Source: Chryseobacterium sp. Leaf201 (GTDB lineage: Bacteria > Bacteroidota > Bacteroidia > Flavobacteriales > Weeksellaceae). From it: DNA of 64,000 nt. Below the pieces are notes generated by a model that searched no databases, was not told the origin of the DNA, and worked only from the letters and a program-made list of their open reading frames with translations. The stretch lies in contig NZ_LMKA01000013.1 in NCBI RefSeq assembly GCF_001421435.1, forward strand, positions 19,288 to 83,287, given 5' to 3'. A program made the translations under genes and the position numbers. Positions 51,161-61,081 of the stretch are shown here, in pieces (within the stretch, counting starts at the first letter, position 1; each line of letters starts with the position of its first letter).

Positions 51161-52570
51161 TTAAAAATGTACCTGTTTAATTTCTTCTTCAATTTCTTCC
51201 GGGGTTTCATCATCTGACCTGATAAAAACCATGGTGATAACGGCTCCTGCTATCATGCATATGCCTCCTACCACAATATAATCCATTGCATAATTTCCGA
51301 AATAACGGCTGACAATAGGTCCACCGAAAAGTCCGTTGATGATCTGGGGAATGACAATAAAGAAGTTGAAGATGCCCATATACACGCCCATTTTCTTCTG
51401 CGGGATCACTTCAATCAGCATCGCATACGGCATGGCTAAGATACTTGCCCAGGCAAAGCCCAGGCCGATCATGGAGATCCAGAGTAAGTTGATATCTTTG
51501 ATGAAGTACATGGAAATCAACCCGATTCCGCCACATAAAAGGGCTAAAGCATGTGTCTGTTTCTTCCCTATTGCTTTTGCAAGGGGAGTCAGGAGAAAAG
51601 CAAATGGGATTGCCCAAAAGTTGTACATCCCGAAGAGTTTTCCGGTAAGGTCTCCGGCATTATTGAAGGCTTTCGAATGCGTATCTTCCGGCGAAAGCCC
51701 GAAATGATGGGTAGCCAGTGCACTGGTGGTAAACACCCACATGGTAAATAGGGCAAACCACGAAAAAAACTGTACGGCACCCAGCCTTTGCATCTGGCCC
51801 GGGATCCGTGCAAAATCTTTAAAAATATCTGAGAATTTAGAAACATGTACGGTTTCCGGGTTCTCATTGGCAAATTCAGCAAACTCGCGGGGCGAGTATT
51901 CTTTGGTGGTGAAAATGGTATACAGGATCGTCAGCAAAAGCAGGACCGCCCCAACGTAAAAGGAGTAAATTACATTATCGGCCACGAATCCTTCGGGCGC
52001 CGTATTGGAAATCCCCAGCTGCGTTAACCAGTCCGGCATATAAGATCCGATCACGGCTCCGATCCCGATTAAAATAGTCTGCACCGAAAAACCCAGGGTT
52101 CCCTGATGTTTAGGGAGCATATCTCCCACCAGTGCACGGAAGGGTTCCATTGCTACGTTGATGGACGCATCCATCATCGCCAGGAAAATCACGGCCAGAA
52201 GCAATACGCTAGCGGCCATCATCTGTGTGGCAGAGGCGGCATTCGGCAGCATTACCAACCCGATGGCACATAAAACGGCACCGATCAGGAAATACGGCTT
52301 CCTTCTTCCCAGCGGGCTCCAGGTATTGTCTCCTAAATGACCGATAATCGGCTGGACAATCAGTCCGGTAACCGGAGCCACCAGCCAGAACCACGACAGT
52401 TCGTGGACATCAGCTCCGAAATTGGCCAGGATACGGCTTGCATTTCCGTTCTGCAATCCGAAAGCCATCTGGATGCCCAGAAATCCCATGCTCATGTTGA
52501 TGATCTGAGCCATGGAAAGATTCGGTTTCTTTTTTCCTGTAATCTGGCCTGCAGTAGATGTACTTTCCAT
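51161..52570 (-). CDS. SLC45-type sugar:proton symporter (MFS) of the starch locus
   Basis: This 469-residue protein has 12 membrane helices and an N-terminal LSMAQIINMSMGFLGIQMAFGLQNGNAS-type block, of which NMSMGFLGIQMAFGLQ is specific to the bacterial SLC45/GPH sugar symporters. The loop GHLGDNTWSPLGRRKPY is the family signature. In Bacteroidota such genes accompany SusCD and amylase genes and import maltose or glucose across the inner membrane. Its ATG overlaps the stop of the NTF2-like gene by one base (TAATG), so the two are coupled. The gene ends at a good terminator. Confidence 0.9.
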   Translation of the reverse strand: MESTSTAGQITGKKKPNLSMAQIINMSMGFLGIQMAFGLQNGNASRILANFGADVHELSWFWLVAPVTGLIVQPIIGHLGDNTWSPLGRRKPYFLIGAVLCAIGLVMLPNAASATQMMAASVLLLAVIFLAMMDASINVAMEPFRALVGDMLPKHQGTLGFSVQTILIGIGAVIGSYMPDWLTQLGISNTAPEGFVADNVIYSFYVGAVLLLLTILYTIFTTKEYSPREFAEFANENPETVHVSKFSDIFKDFARIPGQMQRLGAVQFFSWFALFTMWVFTTSALATHHFGLSPEDTHSKAFNNAGDLTGKLFGMYNFWAIPFAFLLTPLAKAIGKKQTHALALLCGGIGLISMYFIKDINLLWISMIGLGFAWASILAMPYAMLIEVIPQKKMGVYMGIFNFFIVIPQIINGLFGGPIVSRYFGNYAMDYIVVGGICMIAGAVITMVFIRSDDETPEEIEEEIKQVHF

Positions 52571-53085
52571 TATTTTGTTTTTAGTTGTTGAATCATCACA
52601 TCTTCAATCGGTGCTTTTTCTGCCACCACTTGATCCACTACTTCATTAGGGACAGTCATGGAAAGTACATACTGCCTGATTTTCCATTGTCCGCTGATTT
52701 TTTCCAGCACTCCTGAACCGCGGCAGATTTTCATCTGGGTATCCAACAATTCGTCAAACCAGGCTAATTTACCGTCTTTGCTGAAATAAATATTCCTTTT
52801 TAATGAAGTAAAGTTCCATGTGGTTTTTTTATCAAAATAAGGCTTAGCCCAGACCTTGAATGCCTGTTTGTCCCAGACTTCAGAAGCATCGGTTCCGATA
52901 AAGGAAGATTCTTCGGCGAAATAACTGAAATAGGTATTGAAATCCGCTTTTGCGGCTGCAGTATTAAAACTGTCGAGCATCGTGCTGATTTCTGCTTTGT
53001 CTTTGTCAGACCTGCCTTGTGCTGAAATACCCACACAGTTCAGGATAAAGATCAATAATGCAGAGAATAAGGTTATTTTTTTCAT
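52570..53085 (-). CDS. Secreted NTF2-like (DUF4440/SnoaL-type) protein
   Basis: This 171-residue protein has a signal peptide (LFSALLIFILNCVGISAQ, cleavage near residue 22) and an NTF2-like cone fold with ISTMLDSFNTAAAKADFNTYFSYFAEESSFIGTD, of which AAAKADFNTYFSYFAEE is the typical start. A later GSGVLEKISGQWKIRQYVLS closes the fold. The family includes enzymes and small-molecule binders, and no catalytic set is clear. It sits between GH13 and the sugar transporter and is coupled to the latter, suggesting a periplasmic helper role in the starch locus. Confidence 0.8.
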   Translation of the reverse strand: MKKITLFSALLIFILNCVGISAQGRSDKDKAEISTMLDSFNTAAAKADFNTYFSYFAEESSFIGTDASEVWDKQAFKVWAKPYFDKKTTWNFTSLKRNIYFSKDGKLAWFDELLDTQMKICRGSGVLEKISGQWKIRQYVLSMTVPNEVVDQVVAEKAPIEDVMIQQLKTK

Positions 53086-53186
53086 GTTTGAATATCGTTG
53101 TTAATGATCTTAGGGATATTTTAATCCGGCACAAGATCCGGAATTTTTAATAACTCTGTTTTTAATTTAAAGTATTGATTTATTGT

Positions 53187-55049
53187 TTATTTAATCAGTT
53201 CAATTACCATCGGGGTTTTTGCCGGTACGGACAATGAATTCTGCAGAGAAACTTCTTTACCGGAAATAATTTCTTTTCCTTTTGAAAATCCGTTCAGCGA
53301 TTCTGTAAAACGGCCCAGGTCTATATTCTGTACGCTTTCATTATTGTTCAGAACCACCATTACGCTTTCCTGACCGTTGTACCTGAAATAGACAAATACA
53401 TTATCCTGCGGAATATAATTTTTGGTTTTTCCGGTATGGATCACGTCTTTGCTTTTTCGCCAGTTCAGTATTTTTTTGGTAAACTGATAAAATTCTTTCT
53501 GCTCAGGAGTTTGTGCGGAAACATTGAATGCACTTTGAGAATCCGACTTCCAGCCTCCGGGAAAATCCCTCCGGATATCAGCATCACCGCCTTTATTTTT
53601 GTCTCCTCTCATGCCCACTTCCGTTCCGTAATAGAGCTGCGGAATCCCGCGGACTGTGGAAAGAAGCGTTAATCCGAGCTGATAGGCTTTGGGATCGGAA
53701 TTAAAAATTTCATTCCATCTTTCGGTGTCGTGGTTTTCAAAGAATACAAGTACATTGTTGATATCCGGATACAGGAAATCGCTTGAAAGCCCGTCATAGA
53801 TCTTCATCATCCCGGAATCCCAGCCCTGATTTTCCTTCAGTGCTTTCGGCATGTTCCCGTACAGCATAAAATCCATCACGGAAGGCAGATTGGAATTATA
53901 GTTCGCGGCTTCCCCTGTTTTGGAATCTTTCTGCCAGGCTGAAATATGCCCGGCCGTATTCAGCCAGGTTTCGCCTACAATATTAAATTGCGGATACTCA
54001 TCGGTAATGGCTTTTGCCCATTTCGCCATGGCTTCTTTTTCATTGTACGGATAGGTATCTACCCTGAATCCTCCGAGTTCTGCATATTCAATCCACCAGA
54101 TGGCATTTTGGGTCAGGTATTTTAAGACCAGCGGATTTTTCTGGTTGATGTCCGGCATCGTGGTATCAAACCAACCGTCCAGTGCTACCCTTTTATCGCT
54201 CTCGGCAGCATTGGTATCAAACTGTGAGGTGATCTTGTAATTGGAACGTTTGAAACCGTCTTTTCCGTCCTTGAACCAGTGGATCCAGTCTTTTGTCGGG
54301 AGATCTTTGATGATCCAGTGTGAAATGCCCCAGTGGTTGGTGACATAATCCATCACCAGCTTCATATTTCTTTTATTGAGTTCACGGGAAAGTTCACGAT
54401 AGTCTTCATTGGTTCCGTAACGGCCGTCGATTTTATAGAGATCGGTTTGGGCATAGCCGTGGTAGGAGTATACTTTTTCATTATCTTCATTTACCGGAGT
54501 CAGCCAGACGGCTGTAGCGCCCAGGTCCTGAATATAATCGAGGTGATTGATAATGCCGCGCAGGTCTCCTCCATGCCGTCCGTTAGGAAGGCTGCGGTTG
54601 GCTTTCTCGGTAAGTTCCGGCCTTGAATCATTTTTTTCATCGCCATTGGCAAAACGGTCGGGCATGATGAGGTACATAACGTCTTTTGAAGTAAATGATC
54701 CGCGGGCTGCCGAACCCGGATTTCTCTCTTTCAGCTCATAGGTATAAGAGCCTGTATTTTTCCTTCCTTTCTTTGTCGTGATCTTAAATTTCGGGACACT
54801 GATTTCATTGGTATTTACCGTAATGAACACATAGTTCGGGTTTTCAACTTTCTGGATATTGCTGATTTTCACTCCGTCTGAAAGCTCGATTTCCTGATCC
54901 GCAATATTTTTTCCATACACCAGGATCTGAAGTTCAGGATTCTTCATCCCTTTCCACCAAAAGGCCGGTTCTACTTTTTCCAGGGTTTTGGTCTGGGAAA
55001 AGGCAGCGGACGCAACGGTACACGCAAAAATTACATATATTTTTTTCAT
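53187..55049 (-). CDS. Glycoside hydrolase family 13 (cyclomaltodextrinase/neopullulanase-like)
   Basis: Read from the ATG at 55049 this is a 620-residue GH13 enzyme. After a signal peptide comes an N-terminal beta domain of the cyclomaltodextrinase N type (about 20-115), then the TIM barrel. The catalytic set is visible: Asp331 in GFRVDTYPYN, Glu360 in IVGETWLN, and Asp441 in FFENHDTERW. VMDYVTNHWG is region I. A C-terminal beta domain ends the protein. It likely cuts maltodextrins or cyclodextrins in the periplasm, as SusA does. The gene begins 26 bases after the SBF-type symporter stop and precedes the NTF2-like gene. Confidence 0.95.
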   Translation of the reverse strand: MKKIYVIFACTVASAAFSQTKTLEKVEPAFWWKGMKNPELQILVYGKNIADQEIELSDGVKISNIQKVENPNYVFITVNTNEISVPKFKITTKKGRKNTGSYTYELKERNPGSAARGSFTSKDVMYLIMPDRFANGDEKNDSRPELTEKANRSLPNGRHGGDLRGIINHLDYIQDLGATAVWLTPVNEDNEKVYSYHGYAQTDLYKIDGRYGTNEDYRELSRELNKRNMKLVMDYVTNHWGISHWIIKDLPTKDWIHWFKDGKDGFKRSNYKITSQFDTNAAESDKRVALDGWFDTTMPDINQKNPLVLKYLTQNAIWWIEYAELGGFRVDTYPYNEKEAMAKWAKAITDEYPQFNIVGETWLNTAGHISAWQKDSKTGEAANYNSNLPSVMDFMLYGNMPKALKENQGWDSGMMKIYDGLSSDFLYPDINNVLVFFENHDTERWNEIFNSDPKAYQLGLTLLSTVRGIPQLYYGTEVGMRGDKNKGGDADIRRDFPGGWKSDSQSAFNVSAQTPEQKEFYQFTKKILNWRKSKDVIHTGKTKNYIPQDNVFVYFRYNGQESVMVVLNNNESVQNIDLGRFTESLNGFSKGKEIISGKEVSLQNSLSVPAKTPMVIELIK

Positions 55050-55075
55050 ATATTTAAAGATAATCAAATAGATTC

Positions 55076-56071
55076 TTATACTTCAACATCCGGGGTTCTT
55101 TTTGCTATTTTATTGGCCAGCCAGCTTACATAGAACAGCTGGAAACTGTGGTACACCATAACCGGCAGCAGGAACAGCACTTTCTGATCATCCGGAATCC
55201 CCAGCACCAAAAGGAAAAGGCTTCCGTGAACCAGGGATTTTTTGGAACCGCAGAAGGTTGCCGTGATCCGGTCTTCAGCTCTGAAATTCATTTTCCGGGC
55301 GATGAATCCCAGGATATGGTACACGGTAAAAAACAGGAACACTACACTGAATGCCAGGATCAGAAATACCAAAGCAGGCACTGAAGCAAAGATATTTTCT
55401 GTGAAAGCGGCAGAAAAACTTTCATAGACAATCAGCAGGATAATCAGCCGGTCAAATTCTGCAATGGCTGAGGAAAACCGGGTTACCCATTTTTTGAGAA
55501 AAGGATTCAGCAGGATTCCCAGGATAATTGGCAGCAATACTTTGATGAGCAGTTGCTGTATGATTTCACCCTGATGGCCGGAACCTTCAGCCGGAACCAG
55601 GAAAAAGCTCATCAGTAAGGGTGTCATGACAATCCCTATCAGCCCTGAAACAGAGGCATTGAAAATTGCTGAAGTCACATTGCCTTTAGCAATGGAAACC
55701 ATTACCACAGAAGATGAAACGGTAGAAGGCAGGCAAGCCAGAAAAAACACGGAGAGCCAGATACTGACATATCCGGAATCCTTTACCAAAGGATAAAACA
55801 GCAGTACCAGCAGCGGAAACAGGATAAAAGTACCGGACTGGATAAGCACATGCAGCTTCCAGTTGGCAATATCTTTCACCACTTCTTTTAAATCCAGCTT
55901 AAGCCCGTACAGCAGGAAGATCCCTGCAATGCCCCAGTCTATAAAAGCAGAAAGGTTAAAATACCGGTTGTAGGATTCGTGGAACGGGATAAGCTTTGCC
56001 ATCAGCACCATGACAGCCAACAGAAAAAGAAAAAGATTCTGCCTGCTAAACATTTTAGTTATCAACATCAT
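55076..56071 (-). CDS. SBF-like (bile acid:sodium symporter family) transporter
   Basis: This 331-residue protein has ten membrane helices and belongs to the bile acid:sodium symporter superfamily in its YfeH-like branch. FLACLPSTVSSSVVMVSIAKGN is the helix-break region that binds sodium in ASBT-type proteins, with the ITATFCGSKKSLVHGSLF block as the second crossover. The substrate is unknown; bile acid transport is unlikely in this context. Its place between GH97 and GH13 is unusual for a Sus locus. A terminator precedes it, so it probably begins a second transcript that includes GH13, the NTF2-like gene and the sugar symporter. Confidence 0.88.
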   Translation of the reverse strand: MMLITKMFSRQNLFLFLLAVMVLMAKLIPFHESYNRYFNLSAFIDWGIAGIFLLYGLKLDLKEVVKDIANWKLHVLIQSGTFILFPLLVLLFYPLVKDSGYVSIWLSVFFLACLPSTVSSSVVMVSIAKGNVTSAIFNASVSGLIGIVMTPLLMSFFLVPAEGSGHQGEIIQQLLIKVLLPIILGILLNPFLKKWVTRFSSAIAEFDRLIILLIVYESFSAAFTENIFASVPALVFLILAFSVVFLFFTVYHILGFIARKMNFRAEDRITATFCGSKKSLVHGSLFLLVLGIPDDQKVLFLLPVMVYHSFQLFYVSWLANKIAKRTPDVEV

Positions 56072-56093
56072 TAAAAGATAAATTATTCGTACA

Positions 56094-56128
56094 TAAAAAA
56101 TCCTTAAAGGCGGAGAACCTTTAAGGAT
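56094..56128 (-). terminator. Terminator between GH97 and the SBF-like gene
   Basis: ATCCTTAAAGG (56100-56110) pairs perfectly with CCTTTAAGGAT (56118-56128), and T residues follow on the minus strand, 23 bases past the GH97 stop. Confidence 0.88.
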
Positions 56129-56150
56129 GATAAAGTTAAGAAAATATTAT

Positions 56151-58310
56151 TTACTGTACGGGCTTAACCGAGATCGCAAAGCCGCCGCTGCGTACCATTT
56201 TCATATTGATTTTGGATTTGCTTGTAATTTTCTTTTTGTAGATATGATAGCTTTGAGGATTATTGATGTAATCGGCATCTTTTCCGTCTTCATAGATCGT
56301 GGCTTCATACTTCTTCCCTTTGTCCAGGAATGAAAAATCTACGGTATAATCCCGCTTGTTTTCATCGGTAATCCCGCCTACGAACCAGTTTTCGGTTCCT
56401 TTAGCTTTTCTGGCCGTCACTACATAATCTCCGGGTTCTGCGGACAGGATTTTGGTATCATCCCAGTCTGCGGCTACATCCTTGATAAACTGAAAGGCAT
56501 CCATGTGCTTCCTGTAGTTTTCCGGTAAGTCGGCGGCCATCTGAAGCGGCATATACATAGTTACATATAATGCTAACTGTTTGGCCAGCGTGGTTTTTAC
56601 GAAACGTGTATCACCCGGAAAGTAGTAATCCAGTTTAGTCTGGAAAATCCCCGGCGTATAATCCATAGAACCGCCCATCCATCTTGTAAACGGAAGAATG
56701 GTCTGATGATCCGGATTGTTTCCGCCAAATGCTTCGTATTCGGTTCCGCGGGCTGCTTCAGCAGAAATATAGTTCGGATAGGTACGGCTTTCCCCTGTCG
56801 GACGAACCGACTCGTGGGAATTGACCATGATTTTATACTCGTTTGCCTTTTCTGCAATCCTGTAGTAATGGTTGATCATCCATTGGGAATAATGGTGCTC
56901 CCCTCTCGGAATAACATCTCCCACATATCCTGTTTTCACAGCATCATAACCGTATTTATTCATCAGCTGGAAAGCTTTATCAGACCACCTTTCATAGTTT
57001 GTTGCAGAACCTGAAGTTTCATGGTGCATGATCAGCTTGATTCCTTTTGAATGCGCATATTCGTTCAGCATTTTGATATCGAAATCCGGATATGGCGTAA
57101 TGAAATCAAAAACATATTCTTTTGAACGTCCGAACCAGTCTTCCCAACCGATATTCCAGCCTTCAATCAGCAATCCCTGGAAACCGTTTTCAGCAGCGAA
57201 ATCAATATATTCTTTAACTTTTGTATTGTTGGCACCATGTTTTCCATTGGGTGTCAGTTTCGTAAAATCGGTCTGGCCTAAACGTACATTGGATTCCGGC
57301 TGCCCGTAGGCCCACTGGGATTTCCCGATGATCATTTCCCACCAGACGCCCATGTATTTGGTTGGGTGAATGTAAGAGGTATCGGTATATTTTGTAGGTT
57401 CGTTCAGGTTAAAAATCATCTTTGAATCCATAACCTCTTCTGCTTTCGGAGCCACAATAATGGTTCTCCACGGCGTTACGGAAGGCGTCTGCATATATCC
57501 TTTGGCACCCTGACGGTCTGCCGTGAGGTGGGTTTTGAACTTAAAGTTCTGTGCATCCACTTCCAGGTGGGAAGCCGGATAATCTAAAACAGCAGCTTCT
57601 GCCAGGTTGATATATAATGGCTGCCTGCCTTCTTTTTTAAGCATCAGCGGCGACTGAACCGCATTTTTGATCAAGGTCTGTGAGGCGTTGGCATCTGCCG
57701 CTTTCGGCCATCGTGCCGGAATTTCGGAGATTTTGGTTTCCTGATACTGGTATTCCTGGGAATCATAATCTGCCACCATCCACCAGGCTTTCATATCATC
57801 GGTTAAATCGATCTCAGAATCTTCTTCACGGATCACGAAGTAGTTCAGGTTTTTCTGCTGCGGAAATTCATACCTGAATCCTAACCCGTCATTAAACAAT
57901 CTGAATTTAACAATAATATTTCTTTCCGTTGAAGACTGATTCAGGGTTACGGCCAGTTCATTGTAATGGTTGATGTAGTTTTTCTTTTCCCCCAAAACAG
58001 GCTGCCACGTTTCATTTTTGGAATCTCTTTTTTCATCCGTTTTTGTGAAACCGTTGTTAAGATCAAATTTTACATCTTCCGGTTTTGCAATTTCAGAAGC
58101 AAATTTAATGGAAGTATCTTTAAACAACCTCAATCCCAGCTTTGAATCTTCCACCACTACGGCTCCGTTGTATTTTAAACTGTAATAGGGAACGCCCTGC
58201 TTCAGCTGAAAGTTCATTTCAAACTTTCCGTCCGGCGACTGTAACGTCTGTGCGTTAACCCCTGCAAACATCATTGAGAACAGCACTGCTCCCATGGTAA
58301 TTTTCTTCAT
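56151..58310 (-). CDS. susB: Glycoside hydrolase family 97 alpha-glucosidase (SusB-like)
   Basis: This 719-residue secreted enzyme has a signal peptide (cleavage after VNAQ near residue 20), an N-terminal beta-sandwich, the TIM barrel and a C-terminal beta domain. Three Glu residues, 431 (HHETSG), 500 (NSHESVRP) and 524 (ARGTEYEAF), together with Glu518, lie exactly 8 residues below those I recall as catalytic and calcium ligands in Bacteroides thetaiotaomicron SusB (439, 508, 532, 526). This points to the inverting GH97 type that frees glucose from maltooligosaccharides in the periplasm. Terminator-like hairpins on both sides separate it from SusE and the SBF gene. Confidence 0.95.
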   Translation of the reverse strand: MKKITMGAVLFSMMFAGVNAQTLQSPDGKFEMNFQLKQGVPYYSLKYNGAVVVEDSKLGLRLFKDTSIKFASEIAKPEDVKFDLNNGFTKTDEKRDSKNETWQPVLGEKKNYINHYNELAVTLNQSSTERNIIVKFRLFNDGLGFRYEFPQQKNLNYFVIREEDSEIDLTDDMKAWWMVADYDSQEYQYQETKISEIPARWPKAADANASQTLIKNAVQSPLMLKKEGRQPLYINLAEAAVLDYPASHLEVDAQNFKFKTHLTADRQGAKGYMQTPSVTPWRTIIVAPKAEEVMDSKMIFNLNEPTKYTDTSYIHPTKYMGVWWEMIIGKSQWAYGQPESNVRLGQTDFTKLTPNGKHGANNTKVKEYIDFAAENGFQGLLIEGWNIGWEDWFGRSKEYVFDFITPYPDFDIKMLNEYAHSKGIKLIMHHETSGSATNYERWSDKAFQLMNKYGYDAVKTGYVGDVIPRGEHHYSQWMINHYYRIAEKANEYKIMVNSHESVRPTGESRTYPNYISAEAARGTEYEAFGGNNPDHQTILPFTRWMGGSMDYTPGIFQTKLDYYFPGDTRFVKTTLAKQLALYVTMYMPLQMAADLPENYRKHMDAFQFIKDVAADWDDTKILSAEPGDYVVTARKAKGTENWFVGGITDENKRDYTVDFSFLDKGKKYEATIYEDGKDADYINNPQSYHIYKKKITSKSKINMKMVRSGGFAISVKPVQ

Positions 58311-58331
58311 AATGACTCTTATAAGTTTTAA

Positions 58332-58365
58332 AAATAAAAAAAGTGCTGCCGAAAAGCAACACTTT
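58332..58365 (-). terminator. Terminator-like hairpin between SusE and GH97
   Basis: AAGTGTTGC and GCAGCACTT pair on the minus strand with one GU pair (58356-58364 with 58341-58349), followed by T-rich sequence. It probably lowers readthrough from the abundant susCDE message into GH97. Confidence 0.8.
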
Positions 58366-58384
58366 GCTGTTTAAATTTTATGTT

Positions 58385-59494
58385 CTATAATTTTGTAACT
58401 GTAAGCTTATAGTAAGCAGAATTGTGTAAATCCAATTCGATTTTATAATTTCCAGCCTGAGAAACCTTATATGCAGGATCCCCGGTTACAGTACCTTCTG
58501 AACTTAAGAAAGATTTTACTGCAGTTCCTGACACTAAAGTCTCGTCACCACTTTCCGGTTGGAATTTAATAATCCAGTCATCATTAGCTCTAAATTTAAA
58601 TACCCCTGTGTTATTTAAAGCAATTGAATTAATTACATACGTTTTTGTTGTCGGACTATAAACAAAATCAGTGTCTGAATTCCAACCTGTAGGCGTAGCA
58701 TCACCGATTACTCCAAAATTAGCAAGTACAGACGAATAAGTATTCTGAGCCCAGTTTACATTGATATAATACGTTCCTTTTACTGCTGCTTTGATATTCT
58801 GCTCTCCTGTTTCTACTAATTTACCTGTCAGTGTTCCGTCATCTCCTTTATCTCCTGCCCAATCCTGATTGATTGTAAATTTATATTCACTGTTCGGATT
58901 GGTTACGTAAATAAATCCTTTGTACTTATCATCTTTGGTCGGTGAAAACAGATTCGGAGCGTTTGCAGGATTCCAGTCTGCATATCCTGCTGCTCCTGCA
59001 TATCCGCCGGGAACATTAATTTTAGGATAGATCAGATCCGGATTCGGAGTGTAGCCTGTGATGTTAACAGTAATGATATTAGAGTAATAGGCAGTTGTTG
59101 TATTTACACTCGATTTTAGTCTGATTTCAATTGGTTTCACAACATTAGGAGCAACATTTAAAGTTGTTAAAATGGTGTTCAGCTGCAAATGTGTCAAAGA
59201 AAAAGTTTTCTCATCCATTGAAATTGTCTGACTGGCAACAGGACTGAAATTGGTTCCGGGAACTGCAAATTCAACCGTATTGGCAACACTTACATTCGGG
59301 CTAAAGCCCGGGTTTGTGTAAGTAAAAGCAAGTGCTGCCTGATCTGCAATTGTTTCATCGAGAGTTATTGATGTTTTATTTACAGTAAGGCTTCCTGCTG
59401 ATGTATTAGTAAGTATCGTTTTATCGTCTTCTTCTCTACAAGAAACCATAAAACTTATAATGGCTATTAGAAATATTTTTAAAATATTTTTCAT
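58385..59494 (-). CDS. susE: SusE/SusF-type starch-binding outer-membrane lipoprotein
   Basis: This 369-residue lipoprotein has a signal ending SFMVSC (lipidated Cys19). After an acidic start comes an N-terminal SusE-type immunoglobulin-like domain (about 30-150), then two carbohydrate-binding modules: one around YAGAAGYADWNPANAPNLFSP, of which the Trp is a likely sugar contact, and a second around VIGDATPTGWNSDTDF and FRANDDWIIKFQ. The VIGDATPxGW and LRAND-type pattern is specific to SusE/SusF. It would hold starch on the cell surface next to SusCD. It lies 18 bases after SusD. Confidence 0.92.
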   Translation of the reverse strand: MKNILKIFLIAIISFMVSCREEDDKTILTNTSAGSLTVNKTSITLDETIADQAALAFTYTNPGFSPNVSVANTVEFAVPGTNFSPVASQTISMDEKTFSLTHLQLNTILTTLNVAPNVVKPIEIRLKSSVNTTTAYYSNIITVNITGYTPNPDLIYPKINVPGGYAGAAGYADWNPANAPNLFSPTKDDKYKGFIYVTNPNSEYKFTINQDWAGDKGDDGTLTGKLVETGEQNIKAAVKGTYYINVNWAQNTYSSVLANFGVIGDATPTGWNSDTDFVYSPTTKTYVINSIALNNTGVFKFRANDDWIIKFQPESGDETLVSGTAVKSFLSSEGTVTGDPAYKVSQAGNYKIELDLHNSAYYKLTVTKL

Positions 59495-59512
59495 GATAGA
59501 ATCAATTAATTA

Positions 59513-61072
59513 TTAAAAACCAGGATTTTGTGTCAGATTAGGATTCGACTGCAATGCTGAACTTGGTATAGGGAAAACTTTGTAATTATCTGAAATTGAG
59601 GTCCCATTCTTCACACCCCCTTTCCATGGCCACAAATAAGTGCCGCCGGTGAATTTTCCGAACCTTATAAGATCCTGCCTTCTCATTCCTTCAAAATTCA
59701 GCTCTCTAGCTCTCTCATCAAGAAGGTTATCCAATGTTATTGACCCTACTGGTATAGCTCCTGCTCTTGCTCTTACCTGGTTTACATAAGTTAAACCCTG
59801 GGTTACTGTAGTTCCGGCTGCACCTCTTAAAGCACACTCGGCATACATCAGATAGACATCAGCCAATCTGAACAGCGGGAAATCAGTTGATGAATAATCG
59901 GTAGCTCCTCCTACCCCATTGGAATCTTTGTTCCAGAATTTATCTGAAGGCAAGCCATCTGTCCATGCTTTGTAATCATTCATCTCCCAGTTATGTCCCT
60001 GAGTCCAGAAAAGTTTAGCTCTTTTATCCGGACTTGCCTGAAGATCTGCAATACTGTTTCCGAACAGACCATACCATGCTTTGGTAGCCCTATGCCCTGC
60101 CCATCCCTGTTTAGCACCAAAATCTGCAGGAACCATGGTATCTGTACTTATACTTCCATTCACAAGATAAGAAGTATTACCGAAACTCTGGCTTGAAACC
60201 GCATCTGCCAAAAACGGGAAAATAATTTCTTTGGAAGTATTGTTATCTGATGAAAAATTCTTTCTGATATTGGACTCCAGCTGATATCCTCCTTCATTTA
60301 TGATTTTATTGATATACACTGCGGCATCATTATATCTGGCTGTTCCGGTGTAAACTTCTGCATTCAGATATAATTTGGCAAGCAGCATTCTTGCACAGGC
60401 TTTGTTCGCCCTACCATAAGAATTGCTTACCGGCAGTGTAGACTCGATAGCCAAAAGTTCACTTTCCACGAAGCTGAACAACTGTGTTCTTGAAGATTCC
60501 GGTAAAGGTGCAGATGTATTAAAGTTATCATCATTTACCAAGGCTCCTTTACCAAACAAATCTATCAGATAATAATATGACAAGGATCTCAGAAACCTTA
60601 ATTCATCCACCACCTGATTTTTATTCGCATAATTTACCTGGTCACTTTTCATAATAAGGATCAGGTTGGTTGCCTGAGGGATGGTATAATATATTCTGTC
60701 ATAAACATATTTGAAGAATTTATTATTTGAAGTCCAGTTCGCAGTGGTAGTCAGCTGATCCAGGCCATTATCTCCCCATCTGTTTTTCATATCATCAGCC
60801 GTAAAATCCTGCAGGTTCACTAATCCACGTACAAATGGTGATTCGCCGGGATCCGCACCTGAAATATCTGATTTGTCAGGACCTTCCACACTGGAAAGCG
60901 CAAAACTTGCGTATAATCTTGAAAGCAAACCTTCTACAGCATTAGGATCTGCTGCCAACAGGTTTTCTAAAGTCTGTTCTACTTTGGGCTCGGTATCCAA
61001 ATCGTTTATACAAGCTGTATTGACAGCTAAAAACGTTAAAAGGGCCAGTACTTTATATTTAGTATTTTTCAT
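59513..61072 (-). CDS. susD: SusD/RagB nutrient-binding outer-membrane lipoprotein
   Basis: This 519-residue lipoprotein has a signal ending AVNTAC (lipidated Cys21) and the alpha-helical TPR fold of SusD. FLRSLSYYYLIDLFG and the C-terminal LLDERARELNFEGMRRQDLIRFG are family signatures, the latter in the SusD/RagB domain. It binds maltooligosaccharides above the SusC barrel and acts as its lid. It lies 9 bases after susC, the standard pair order, and is followed by SusE. Confidence 0.95.
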   Translation of the reverse strand: MKNTKYKVLALLTFLAVNTACINDLDTEPKVEQTLENLLAADPNAVEGLLSRLYASFALSSVEGPDKSDISGADPGESPFVRGLVNLQDFTADDMKNRWGDNGLDQLTTTANWTSNNKFFKYVYDRIYYTIPQATNLILIMKSDQVNYANKNQVVDELRFLRSLSYYYLIDLFGKGALVNDDNFNTSAPLPESSRTQLFSFVESELLAIESTLPVSNSYGRANKACARMLLAKLYLNAEVYTGTARYNDAAVYINKIINEGGYQLESNIRKNFSSDNNTSKEIIFPFLADAVSSQSFGNTSYLVNGSISTDTMVPADFGAKQGWAGHRATKAWYGLFGNSIADLQASPDKRAKLFWTQGHNWEMNDYKAWTDGLPSDKFWNKDSNGVGGATDYSSTDFPLFRLADVYLMYAECALRGAAGTTVTQGLTYVNQVRARAGAIPVGSITLDNLLDERARELNFEGMRRQDLIRFGKFTGGTYLWPWKGGVKNGTSISDNYKVFPIPSSALQSNPNLTQNPGF

Positions 61073-61081
61073 TTTAATATT

